From Lachnospiraceae bacterium (lineage in GTDB: Bacteria; Bacillota; Clostridia; Lachnospirales; Lachnospiraceae): DNA of 36,464 nt. Position 1 is the first letter of the stretch; each line of letters starts with the position of its first letter. Made by a program: the position numbers and the translations under genes. The notes beneath the pieces were generated by a model. That model saw only the letters and a program-made list of their open reading frames with translations, was not told the DNA's origin and did no database searches. This document shows, piece by piece, positions 16,493 to 23,726 of this stretch. Location of the stretch: positions 1-36,464 of the forward strand of contig QXXL01000068.1 of NCBI GenBank assembly GCA_009911505.1. Reading direction: 5' to 3'.

Positions 16493-17958
16493 GGCTTTTT
16501 TGGAAGGTTAAGCTGGTTTTGCTTGTAGCGCCTTGCTTGGCGGCGCTTTTTTTAATGCCTGTAAGCGTAGGGGCGGATGGGCTGGTTTCCATTGATACGG
16601 ATAAAAAATATGAGGGGATGAACGCGTCATTTGCGAAGGGGTATATGCCTTCCATAAAAAAGGATACGATGAATCTGGTTGTCCCGTTTGTGGCGCAGAC
16701 GGCTCTTATGGGGGATGCACTGTATGTCGGGGTGTCGTTTGAGCGGGAGGAAAATAGCCCGTTTGTGTATCAGAATTACAGGAAGCGGGTGAAAAAGTCG
16801 GATAAGGGCGTATATTTGTACCGATGCAAAATTAAGCTGCGTAAGGGGCGGGTGAATGGGCAGTATCCGCTGTATCTGACAGTTGGGGCGCAGGTGGAAA
16901 ATGAGGTGGTTTCACAGCAGTTTACGGTCTATGTGGAAATTTCCGACGGCAAGCCGACAGCCTTTTTTCAGGAAAGCCCTGAAAAGGAAGCGGGAGTGGC
17001 GGAAGATGATGGGTTAGGGGTACAAGGCGCAGGGCAGGCGGAGGAGGCAGATGGGAAGAATGCAAAAGCTACACACCAGCCCAGAGTGTTATTGGTACAG
17101 GGCAATGCAAAGGGGATGCTGCTACAGGCGGGAAGCAGCGCAAGCTGGAAGATAACGGCGAAAAACTGCAGCAGCAGCCAGGATATAGAGAATATAAAAG
17201 TAACGCTTTTGTATGAGGGGGCGGAGCTTTTATTTGAAAAGCAGGCGTGGTATTTTGAGCGGGCTGCCGCCGGGGGAAGCATGGATTTGTCCCAGGAGGT
17301 TACGGCTTTAACTAAGGCTGCGGCAGGGCAGGCTGCCGTGCAGTTTTTGTTTGAGTATGAGGATAAGGATGGAAATGCATATAATACAACGGAAACGGCG
17401 CACCTGTCTATCTGCCAGGTACAGCAGGCGCAGCTTGCCAACCTTTCATTTCCGGAGGGCATTTATGAAGCAGATACAGATATGCTTTCATTTCAGGTTC
17501 AAAATACCGGGCTTGCCGTCCTTTATAATGTAAGAGTGCGTATGGAGGGCACAGGGTTATTTCCCGAAAAGGAGTTGTTTCTTGGAAACCTAGATCCTGG
17601 TATGTCGGCGGACGGGGAAATCCAGGTGTTTGCCGGGACTTTAGATATGGATGCGGATGGGAATTTTGCAGAGGATGGATATGAAAAGTACGGGGAAACA
17701 ACTGGGAAGGTTTATTTTTCTTATGAGGATGGGGAGGGGTCAGTGACACAGCAGGAATTTTTGTTCCATACGGAAATCAAAAAGCCGGAGATGGTAGAGC
17801 TTAAAGTGGAAAAGCAAAAGGAGGAGACGAACCAGTGGTGGATTACAATACTATTTTTTTTATTTCTTTTACTGGTTTTGATAATTGTCTGGCTGTATTT
17901 ACGTATGAAATATTATCAGAGGAGAGGCAGGGTGTATGAGGGTACAAAAGCTTTATAG
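16489..17958 (+). CDS. Secreted, C-terminally membrane-anchored surface protein with NEW3/CARDB-like domains
   Basis: A 489-aa protein with an N-terminal signal peptide (cleavage probably near VSVGADG, residue 28) and a C-terminal membrane helix (about 452-472, ILFFLFLLLVLIIVWLYL) followed by a basic cytoplasmic tail, so nearly all of it lies outside the cell. The exterior part looks beta-rich and contains repeated S-layer/NEW3-like stretches such as LVQGNAKGMLLQAGSSASWK and FQVQNTGLAVLYNVRV, typical of COG1361-style adhesion or scaffold domains. It is translationally coupled to the ATPase gene (4-base overlap) and overlaps the next gene by 23 bases. It probably serves as an extracellular part of the transporter complex. 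The family assignment is tentative. Confidence 0.65.
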   Translation: MRLFWKVKLVLLVAPCLAALFLMPVSVGADGLVSIDTDKKYEGMNASFAKGYMPSIKKDTMNLVVPFVAQTALMGDALYVGVSFEREENSPFVYQNYRKRVKKSDKGVYLYRCKIKLRKGRVNGQYPLYLTVGAQVENEVVSQQFTVYVEISDGKPTAFFQESPEKEAGVAEDDGLGVQGAGQAEEADGKNAKATHQPRVLLVQGNAKGMLLQAGSSASWKITAKNCSSSQDIENIKVTLLYEGAELLFEKQAWYFERAAAGGSMDLSQEVTALTKAAAGQAAVQFLFEYEDKDGNAYNTTETAHLSICQVQQAQLANLSFPEGIYEADTDMLSFQVQNTGLAVLYNVRVRMEGTGLFPEKELFLGNLDPGMSADGEIQVFAGTLDMDADGNFAEDGYEKYGETTGKVYFSYEDGEGSVTQQEFLFHTEIKKPEMVELKVEKQKEETNQWWITILFFLFLLLVLIIVWLYLRMKYYQRRGRVYEGTKAL

Positions 17959-18607
17959 GGATATTGTAATAATTGGGGCGGCGATGCTGTTGTTTGTTTA
18001 TGTTAAAGGGCGGTTTGACCTTTGGCAGATGGAGCAGAAGCCGTACGGCGTTTTGATTCAATCGCAGTCTGAGCTAACAGGGGCTGTCGTCAGTGAGTTT
18101 GCCAATTTTTTGGGTATCCGGCAATTTTTGCCGTTTTCTTCAACGGAGGTTACGTTGAAATTGGGGGAATATTCCATGGAAACAGAGCTGAAGGGGATTT
18201 ATCTGGATGAATATCCATTGCGGTGGGTAGATGTGGACGAGGGCGTACGGCTTGGGAATACTGCCGTATTGTTTTTGGGCGCAGGCAGTTTTTCGGCTTT
18301 TGTGGATAAGAATGGGCGTGCCCCGGCGAATAGGCAGGTGCAAGAGTGGATTGATGGATATACGAAGCTGCAGATTACGGTGGTGGATGAAGCAGGAAAG
18401 GAACGGCAGGCGAAGGTGTTTGGAATTTTGAAGGAGCCGGAAGGGATTGTCTGTATGGATAAGGGCCAGATGGAACAGGTATTTGGACCAGTATGCCGGG
18501 TGCGGGGAGGTTATCTAAAGGTGCATGGATACCGAAATATGCAGGCGGCGAAGGAAGCTCTGCTTGGGGCGGGGTTTTCGGTGGAGGATATACCGTTTAT
18601 AGAGTGA
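17936..18607 (+). CDS. Single-pass protein resembling a MacB periplasmic core without the FtsX helices
   Basis: A 223-aa protein with one N-terminal membrane helix (about 9-24) and an extracytoplasmic domain of some 195 residues. The order of features recalls the MacB_PCD domain of FtsX-type ABC permeases: LKGIYLDEYPLRW (a gain-of-position strand pattern), then a VLFLGAGSF segment, and a KVFGILKEPEGIVCMD strand. The three C-terminal helices that make a MacB/FtsX permease are missing, and the gene ends cleanly in a stop. It overlaps the previous gene by 23 bases and is last in the block. Either it is a purpose-built stand-alone sensor or lid domain for the ABC transporter, or the remnant of a larger permease. 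Domain assignment is by pattern only. Confidence 0.55.
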   Translation: MRVQKLYRDIVIIGAAMLLFVYVKGRFDLWQMEQKPYGVLIQSQSELTGAVVSEFANFLGIRQFLPFSSTEVTLKLGEYSMETELKGIYLDEYPLRWVDVDEGVRLGNTAVLFLGAGSFSAFVDKNGRAPANRQVQEWIDGYTKLQITVVDEAGKERQAKVFGILKEPEGIVCMDKGQMEQVFGPVCRVRGGYLKVHGYRNMQAAKEALLGAGFSVEDIPFIE

Positions 18608-18656
18608 CCTCACATTTGCGGCAAGAAGAGTTTTTTGTGTATTACACGAATGGTTT

Positions 18657-18672
18657 TTCAAACACGCTCTAG
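18657..18672. repeat. Dispersed repeat, copy 1
   Basis: Sequence TTCAAACACGCTCTAG; its complement with flank reads as GCGTRTTTGAAAAAYCAT. The same text recurs at 19745-19760 in direct orientation and as the ends of the MITE-like element at 34667-34841. Confidence 0.6.
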
Positions 18673-18730
18673 CAAGTCGATTATTTATAAAAATAAGTAA
18701 ATTTGTATTCATTTTAGGTTATTATTTTGT

Positions 18731-18775
18731 GCAAAACTGCCGATGTAACATATAACGGCAGTTTTGCCATGTTAT
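18731..18775 (+). promoter_or_regulatory. Mutually exclusive hairpins in the leader of the coiled-coil gene
   Basis: A perfect 12-bp stem (18731-18742 with 18756-18767, 13-base loop) competes with a second hairpin (18752-18760 with 18765-18775, ATAACGGCA pairing with TGCC and TGTTAT around a two-base bulge). They share bases 18756-18767, so only one can form. No U-tract follows either one. This resembles an attenuator or a site controlling the ribosome binding site 60 bases downstream, but may be coincidental. Confidence 0.35.
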
Positions 18776-18835
18776 GGTAAAGCTGCCAGGATAAGTGAAC
18801 GGATTCACAAAGTTATTTCAGGGAGGAAATGAGTT

Positions 18836-19702
18836 ATGGGTATGGCAGCAAGCGGGGGCGGAATGTCGGGGGTTCCCACCGGCTATTCCGTCTGTACGTC
18901 AGGTGCAAACAGCGCTGAGCATTATTTTGAAAGGCTGCGTGCAAGCAGGAAAAAGAACCAAAGGCCGAAAAAGAAGCTGAAATATAACCCAAGGGAAATT
19001 GCGAACCAGCTGCAGCGTATGTCTAAATCACGGAATGCAGCAGTTGTCCTGACCAGGGCAAAAAGCAAAGTTGCAGTACTGCAGGCTGCAAAGGCGAGTG
19101 GTCAGTACAAGGATTCCGATATCCGGGTCGCGATGGCGCATGCGAGGCGGATGGTTGAATGCTCACGGATGAAGGTGCGCAACTTAAAAGAGGAAGAGCT
19201 GATCAAGAGCCGTGATAATAGGGATCATACGGTAAAGGAGCAGAAAAAGAGGGCTGAGGTCAAGCGCCGCGTCCATCAGAAGGAGCAGGATATTAAGCTT
19301 AAGATGGCGATTGAGGAGAACCAGCAGATCTTAAAGGAAAAGATGCGTAAGCAGGTGTTAAGCCAGAAGCGCCGTATGCACCGGAGTGAGGAGCAGGGAA
19401 AAATAACGGAAGCGGATATGAAGTACCTGCAGCGGATGGGAGAAGGAGATCAGCCGGCTTACAGCATTGATCTGGGTAGTGTGGCATTGGAGCTGAGCTT
19501 CGCTGCGGAGCAGTTGGCGCAGCTGCAGCGAATTGAAATGCAGATGGAGCAGCAGGTAGAGGTACAGGTAGAAATGGAAATGAGCGGGATGGAAGCCTCT
19601 GGTATGGGGGCGACTTCTGCCGAAACCGGGCAGGTGCTGCCAGGGGCATCGTCTGCGGGTGCGGCAGGTGTTCAGGGGGCGTCGGTGGACGTTTCGGTCT
19701 AG
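18836..19702 (+). CDS. Highly basic coiled-coil protein, unknown function
   Basis: A 288-aa soluble protein without signal peptide or membrane helix. The first 30 residues are Gly/Ser-rich; residues 35-110 are strongly basic (KKKLKYNPREIANQLQR, then RAKSKVAVLQAAKASGQY); residues 110-205 form a long charged helix rich in Lys, Arg and Glu; and the tail (206-288) is Gln/Met/Glu-rich then Ala/Gly/Ser-rich. Proteins of this layout recur in Lachnospiraceae, in my recollection often in several copies per genome, with no known role. A GGGAGGAAAT ribosome site precedes the ATG. The gene sits between direct copies of a dispersed repeat and differs from its neighbours in composition. It does not match a nucleoid or flagellar protein that I can name. 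Confidence 0.75.
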   Translation: MGMAASGGGMSGVPTGYSVCTSGANSAEHYFERLRASRKKNQRPKKKLKYNPREIANQLQRMSKSRNAAVVLTRAKSKVAVLQAAKASGQYKDSDIRVAMAHARRMVECSRMKVRNLKEEELIKSRDNRDHTVKEQKKRAEVKRRVHQKEQDIKLKMAIEENQQILKEKMRKQVLSQKRRMHRSEEQGKITEADMKYLQRMGEGDQPAYSIDLGSVALELSFAAEQLAQLQRIEMQMEQQVEVQVEMEMSGMEASGMGATSAETGQVLPGASSAGAAGVQGASVDVSV

Positions 19703-19744
19703 TACAGTTTCCATATCTGCCAGTGCAGATGGCGGGGATGATTT

Positions 19745-19760
19745 TTCAAATACGCTCTGG
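19745..19760. repeat. Dispersed repeat, copy 2 (inside the end of the LacI gene)
   Basis: TTCAAATACGCTCTGG, preceded by GATGATT, matches copy 1 at 18657-18672 with two differences in 16 bases. It includes the stop codon and the last codons (PERI) of the LacI-type gene on the minus strand, so the repeat supplies the coding end. Confidence 0.55.
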
Positions 19761-20765
19761 CGTGCCATATTTATAACAACTGTCCCGGTAAACTATTTTA
19801 CACGGGAATTCAATCCGCACAGGGGAAATGTGCCCTTTGGCAATGCGGTCGAGCAAAAGCATTACGGCCATATGTGCCATTTCCCGGTGCGGGATATGAA
19901 TGGTGGTTAAATACGGTTTTGTGTTCTGCGCATCTGCAATATCATCAATCGAAATAACAGAAATAGAATGCCGTACACTTGCCTTCTGCCGCCCTAGCAG
20001 CTCTAATACGCGGATAGCGGTATTGTCATTTGCGCAGAACACTGCAGAAAAATCTACTTTTCCGGCCAGCCAGCCGGAAAGCAGCCCTTCAAAGGCCGTG
20101 TCGGTTTCTTCTTTTGTCTGGTTGGTCTGTTTGATTAGGTTATAATCCAGTGGTATTTTATTTTGAAACAGGACATTACAGTAGCCCACATAACGGCTTT
20201 CGTAGGAGCAGTCGCCGATATAGGCGATTTTTTTGTGCCCAAGCGACAAAAGGTGGTTCATGGCCAGTTCAGCGGCTTTTCTGCCGTCACAGATGACCTC
20301 GTCAATGTCAAAATCCATAGTATTGCGCCAGATCCCGGCAATGTTTTTGTTCTGCTGCATGATTTGCGAAAGCAGCGTATGGGAGCACCTGCCCATGATC
20401 AGGATGCCGTTTGCACGGGAAAGCCGCTTTTGGCATATCTCTTCTGCATGGATCATATCGTCCATAACCGCCCCCTGTTTTAAAAGCTCCATTTCCAGGC
20501 TGCGGAACAGCTCCGAAAAAAAGGGATCCTCCTCAGATGTGACGCGCGCCATAACGACAGCAATGTGTAAAAGCTTTGCAGGCGCGGCAGCGCCTTGCTT
20601 TAATGCCCTTGCGGCTTTATTCGGCTGGTAGCCTGTTTGCCTTGCAGCAGCCCATATTTTGTCCTGCAGCTCCTTTGAAGCGCAGGAGGGCGAGGTATTA
20701 TTTAAAACGCGGGAGACGGTAGATATAGATGTATTTGTGAGTGCGGCAATTTGTTTTAAGGACAT
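19746..20765 (-). CDS. LacI/GalR-family transcriptional regulator
   Basis: A 339-aa regulator. The N-terminal helix-turn-helix reads MSLKQIAALTNTSISTVSRVLN (1-22) with a hinge helix near 45-57 (YQPNKAARALKQG), followed by a periplasmic-binding-protein-like effector domain (from about 67) containing VVMARV, GILIMGR and AVFCANDNTAI segments. Length is normal for the family. AAAGGAG precedes the start on the minus strand. It is divergent from the sulfate transport operon, and two AAACGTTT-type operators lie in the intervening region, one overlapping its own transcription start. It most likely represses the transport operon and itself. A sulfur metabolite effector would be unusual for this family, whose members usually sense sugars or purines. 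Confidence 0.9.
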   Translation of the reverse strand: MSLKQIAALTNTSISTVSRVLNNTSPSCASKELQDKIWAAARQTGYQPNKAARALKQGAAAPAKLLHIAVVMARVTSEEDPFFSELFRSLEMELLKQGAVMDDMIHAEEICQKRLSRANGILIMGRCSHTLLSQIMQQNKNIAGIWRNTMDFDIDEVICDGRKAAELAMNHLLSLGHKKIAYIGDCSYESRYVGYCNVLFQNKIPLDYNLIKQTNQTKEETDTAFEGLLSGWLAGKVDFSAVFCANDNTAIRVLELLGRQKASVRHSISVISIDDIADAQNTKPYLTTIHIPHREMAHMAVMLLLDRIAKGHISPVRIEFPCKIVYRDSCYKYGTPERI

Positions 20766-20792
20766 GTCGGCTCCTTTCTTTTTGGAAATTAA

Positions 20793-20804
20793 GCAAACGT
20801 TTGC
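20793..20804. promoter_or_regulatory. LacI-type operator O1
   Basis: A perfect 12-bp palindrome, GCAAACGTTTGC, of the AAACGTTT class typical of LacI/CcpA-family proteins. It directly abuts the -10 element of the regulator's own promoter (20805-20810), so binding would block it. A second site is centred 106 bp away. Confidence 0.75.
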
Positions 20805-20832
20805 ATAATATAGGGGTTGATAAAACTGTTAA
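20805..20832 (-). promoter_or_regulatory. Promoter of the LacI-type gene
   Basis: On the minus strand TTAACA (20827-20832) and TATTAT (20805-20810) are 16 bp apart, 40 bases before the regulator start codon. Operator O1 covers the expected transcription start. Confidence 0.6.
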
Positions 20833-20898
20833 AATCAGGTAATAATATTTGCGTAATACAAATGTAACAAATGAAAATACATATGTCAATGAAAATAG

Positions 20899-20910
20899 GC
20901 AAACGTTTTC
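20899..20910. promoter_or_regulatory. LacI-type operator O2, ahead of the sulfate operon
   Basis: GCAAACGTTTTC, one half-site perfect and the other with one change from O1. It lies 33 bases before the binding-protein start, where it would block initiation or early elongation. Centre-to-centre distance from O1 is 106 bp, close to ten helical turns, so looping is feasible. A clean -35/-10 pair for the operon itself was not identified; TTGCGT at 20849 and GAAAAT at 20873 are weak candidates. Confidence 0.65.
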
Positions 20911-20943
20911 GTATCTGGAAGCATAAGAGAAGGGGAAGCAAAG

Positions 20944-21978
20944 ATGAAAAAAAGTTTTTTGAAAAAATGGGCTGTACTTGGAATGGCTGCTGTTGTGCTG
21001 GGCGGAGGCCTGGCTGGCTGTGGGGGCAATGAAGCGGGGGGGGATAGTGATGCAGTGGCACTGACGAATGTGTCCTATGATCCAACCAGGGAGTTTTATA
21101 CGGCATACAATCAGATGTTTGCCGAGCATTACCAGAAGGAGACAGGAAAGGCAGTTGAGGTGACGCAGTCGCACGGCGGTTCCGGCTCACAGGCCCGCTC
21201 TGTCATTGAAGGGAATGAAGCGGATGTAGTAACGCTGGCGCTGGCGCATGATATTACGCTGATCGAAGAAGCAGGCCTAATTGAACCGGGGTGGCTTGAG
21301 GAATTTGAACAAAACAGCGCGCCGTATACTTCCACGATTGCCTTTTTGGTCAGGAAAGGAAATGAGAAGGGGATTTCTGACTGGGATGACCTGGTAAAAA
21401 AAGGCGTCGAAGTGATTACACCGGATCCCAAATCTTCCGGAGGCGCCTGCTGGAATTTTCTGGCGGCCTGGTATTATTCGGAACGCAAATTTGATGGGGA
21501 TGAAGCCAAAATGAAGGAGTTTGTAGCAAGCCTGTATGACAATGTGCTGGTGATGGACTCCGGTGCAAGGGGGGCGACAACGACGTTTGTGGAAAACGGG
21601 CAGGGGGATGTTTTAATCGCATGGGAAAACGAGGCCCTTTTGGCGCTGCAGGAGTATCCTAACGAGTTTGAGCTAGTGACGCCAAGTATCAGTATTAAGG
21701 CGGAGCCTTCGGTTGCGGTTGTAGATGAAAATGCGGACAAAAACGGTACCCAGGAAGTGGCTAAGGAGTATTTGTCCTTCTTATATTCCCAGGAAGCACA
21801 GCGCCTGGCGGGTGAAAATTTTTACCGCCCCTCCGACGAAGCGGTTTTACAGGAATTTGGCGATGTGTTTGACTTGAATGTTGAAATGTGCACGATTGAC
21901 GATTTCGGCGGCTGGGATCAGGCGTATGCGGATTTCTTTGCCGATGATACAATATTTGATGAGATTTATAACCAGTAG
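20944..21978 (+). CDS. sbp: Sulfate ABC transporter substrate-binding lipoprotein
   Basis: A 344-aa lipoprotein (lipobox LAGC, Cys26) that captures sulfate, or thiosulfate, outside the cell for the CysTWA importer. Family hallmarks are VSYDPTREFYTAYN, the SHGGSGSQARSV anion-binding loop, GNEADVVTLAL, PDPKSSGGACWNF and GARGATTTF. Length is typical of Sbp/CysP. It is the first gene of a four-gene transport operon, all on the plus strand with short gaps, and starts 33 bases after operator O2. An AAGGGGAAG ribosome site precedes the start. Confidence 0.94.
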   Translation: MKKSFLKKWAVLGMAAVVLGGGLAGCGGNEAGGDSDAVALTNVSYDPTREFYTAYNQMFAEHYQKETGKAVEVTQSHGGSGSQARSVIEGNEADVVTLALAHDITLIEEAGLIEPGWLEEFEQNSAPYTSTIAFLVRKGNEKGISDWDDLVKKGVEVITPDPKSSGGACWNFLAAWYYSERKFDGDEAKMKEFVASLYDNVLVMDSGARGATTTFVENGQGDVLIAWENEALLALQEYPNEFELVTPSISIKAEPSVAVVDENADKNGTQEVAKEYLSFLYSQEAQRLAGENFYRPSDEAVLQEFGDVFDLNVEMCTIDDFGGWDQAYADFFADDTIFDEIYNQ

Positions 21979-21999
21979 GATGGGGAGGCAAAGGCATCT

Positions 22000-22845
22000 A
22001 TGACAGGGAAAAAGCAGCAGGGCAAACGGGTGTTGCCGGGGTTTGGGCTGACAATGGGGATTACGGTGGCGATGCTATCGCTATTGGTACTGATTCCGCT
22101 GGCGTCTATTTTGGCCTATTCGTTCCGTTTATCATTTGATGAGTTCTGGGAGCTGATTTCGCGCCCGAATGTACGGCAGGCGTTTTTGACAAGCACTGGG
22201 TGTGCGTTTTTGGCGGCGTTGATTAACTGTGTATTTGGATTGAATCTGGCGTGGATTTTGGTACGCTATGATTTTCCGGGAAGGCGGCTGATGGACGCAA
22301 TGATAGAGCTGCCGTTTGCGCTGCCTACCTCGGTTGCTGGCATTACGCTTTCGAGGATGTATTCCGATCAGGGCGTTTTGGGGCAGCTTTTGCAAAAGAT
22401 AGGGGTTAAGGCATCGTATTCTAAGGTAGGGATTGTCATTGCTATGGTTTTTATTGGGATCCCGTTTGTAGTAAGGGCGCTGCAGCCAGTGCTTGAAAAG
22501 CTGCCTAAAAGCCTGGAGGAAGCCAGTGAAATGCTTGGGGCAAGCCGGATTTATACGTTTAGGCGTGTAATACTGCCAGAGCTTATGCCCGCGCTTTTGA
22601 CCGGGTTTGGGCTGGCGCTCGCGCGCGGGATCGGGGAGTACGGAAGTGTAATATACATATCCGGGAACAGTGAAAAAGCGGGGACGCAGGTGGTGTCCTA
22701 TGTAATTATGCAGAAGCTGAATTCCGGGAGCGTAGACTATGAGGGGGCGGCGGCGATTGCGCTGGTGCTGTTGGTGGTGTCATTCTTGCTGCTGTTTCTG
22801 GTCAGTGTGGTGCAGATTGCGGCAGGGCGCAGGACAAAAGGGTGA
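22000..22845 (+). CDS. cysT: Sulfate ABC transporter permease CysT
   Basis: A 281-aa inner membrane permease with six predicted helices. The EAA loop is seen as EEASEMLGASRIYTFRRVI (about 173-191), which couples to the CysA ATPase, followed by LARGIGEYGSVIYISGN, typical of CysT/CysU. GGGGAGG precedes the ATG. The stop lies inside a GTGA overlap with an alternative upstream GTG of the next frame; the actual next start is 14 bases later. Confidence 0.93.
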   Translation: MTGKKQQGKRVLPGFGLTMGITVAMLSLLVLIPLASILAYSFRLSFDEFWELISRPNVRQAFLTSTGCAFLAALINCVFGLNLAWILVRYDFPGRRLMDAMIELPFALPTSVAGITLSRMYSDQGVLGQLLQKIGVKASYSKVGIVIAMVFIGIPFVVRALQPVLEKLPKSLEEASEMLGASRIYTFRRVILPELMPALLTGFGLALARGIGEYGSVIYISGNSEKAGTQVVSYVIMQKLNSGSVDYEGAAAIALVLLVVSFLLLFLVSVVQIAAGRRTKG

Positions 22846-22859
22846 GGGAAAGGAGAACT

Positions 22860-23714
22860 ATGGATACAAAACAACAAAATGCGCGCAGGCGCGGATTTAT
22901 TCCCGGCCTGCTGTTAACCAGCGGCATCCTGTTCTTTTTTATTATGCTGGTATTTCCGTTAGGTGAGGTAATTTACCGTTCCTTAAAAGACGGATTTGCG
23001 GTATATGCTTCCGCCGTTACCGCAAAAAATACACTGTCTGCATTAAAGGTGACATTGATTGCAATGGTATCTGCCGTACTGGTCAACACGTTTTTCGGCC
23101 TGTGCGCATCGTGGCTTTTGACAAAATTTGAATTTAGGGGCAAGCAGGTGTTATCGGCGCTCATTGATATCCCGTTTTCTATTTCCCCTGTTATTGCAGG
23201 GCTTGCGTATATTATGACGTTTGGCAGGATGGGATGGGCCGCGCCGTTTATCGACTGGCTTAATGAGCTGCTTGGGACGGATATCTCGTTTGTCTTTTCT
23301 GTACCGGGCGTGGTGCTGGCAACGGTTTTTGTAACGTTTCCATTTGTGTCGCGGGAGCTGATCCCGGTAATGCAGGCGCAGGGCAGCTCGGAAGAGGAAG
23401 CGGCTGTAATGATGGGCGCGAAAGGCTTTACCGTATTCCGCAGGGTGACGTTTCCGCATATCAGATGGGCGCTTTTGTATGGCGTGATTTTGTGCGCGGC
23501 AAGGGCGTTTGGGGAATTCGGCGCTGTATATGCCGTTTCTAAGGCAAGGGGCAAGACGTTTACCCTGCCGCTTGAAATTGACGCCCTTTACATGGCGGGC
23601 AGCGCGGAGTCGATTACACATGCGTTTGCGGTGTCCTCGCTTCTGGTGCTTTTGTCGATTGTTATTTTAATCGTAAAACAAATTGTGGAATACCGTGGAA
23701 AACGGGAAGCATAG
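22860..23714 (+). CDS. cysW: Sulfate ABC transporter permease CysW
   Basis: A 284-aa permease pairing with CysT, with six helices. The EAA loop is EEAAVMMGAKGFTVFRRVT and is followed by AARAFGEFGAVYAVS, the CysW form of the signature. The ATG at 22860 is chosen because AAAGGAG precedes it by five bases; a GTG at 22842 overlaps the stop of cysT but lacks a site. The C-terminus is short and basic. It lies 12 bases ahead of cysA. Confidence 0.93.
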   Translation: MDTKQQNARRRGFIPGLLLTSGILFFFIMLVFPLGEVIYRSLKDGFAVYASAVTAKNTLSALKVTLIAMVSAVLVNTFFGLCASWLLTKFEFRGKQVLSALIDIPFSISPVIAGLAYIMTFGRMGWAAPFIDWLNELLGTDISFVFSVPGVVLATVFVTFPFVSRELIPVMQAQGSSEEEAAVMMGAKGFTVFRRVTFPHIRWALLYGVILCAARAFGEFGAVYAVSKARGKTFTLPLEIDALYMAGSAESITHAFAVSSLLVLLSIVILIVKQIVEYRGKREA

Positions 23715-23726
23715 GGGGATGGCAGA

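Larger units (their letters stand above)
18608..18835. other. Intergenic region with two alternative hairpins
   Basis: This 228-base gap has no gene. It carries a dispersed-repeat copy (18657-18672), a short inverted repeat TTATTT/AAATAA near 18680-18695 and the alternative hairpin pair described separately at 18731-18775. No standard promoter hexamers could be assigned with confidence. Confidence 0.5.

Noticed and set aside
19711..19730. Hairpin between the convergent coiled-coil and LacI genes as a terminator
   Set aside because: Only a 6-bp stem with weak T-tract; not strong enough to call.
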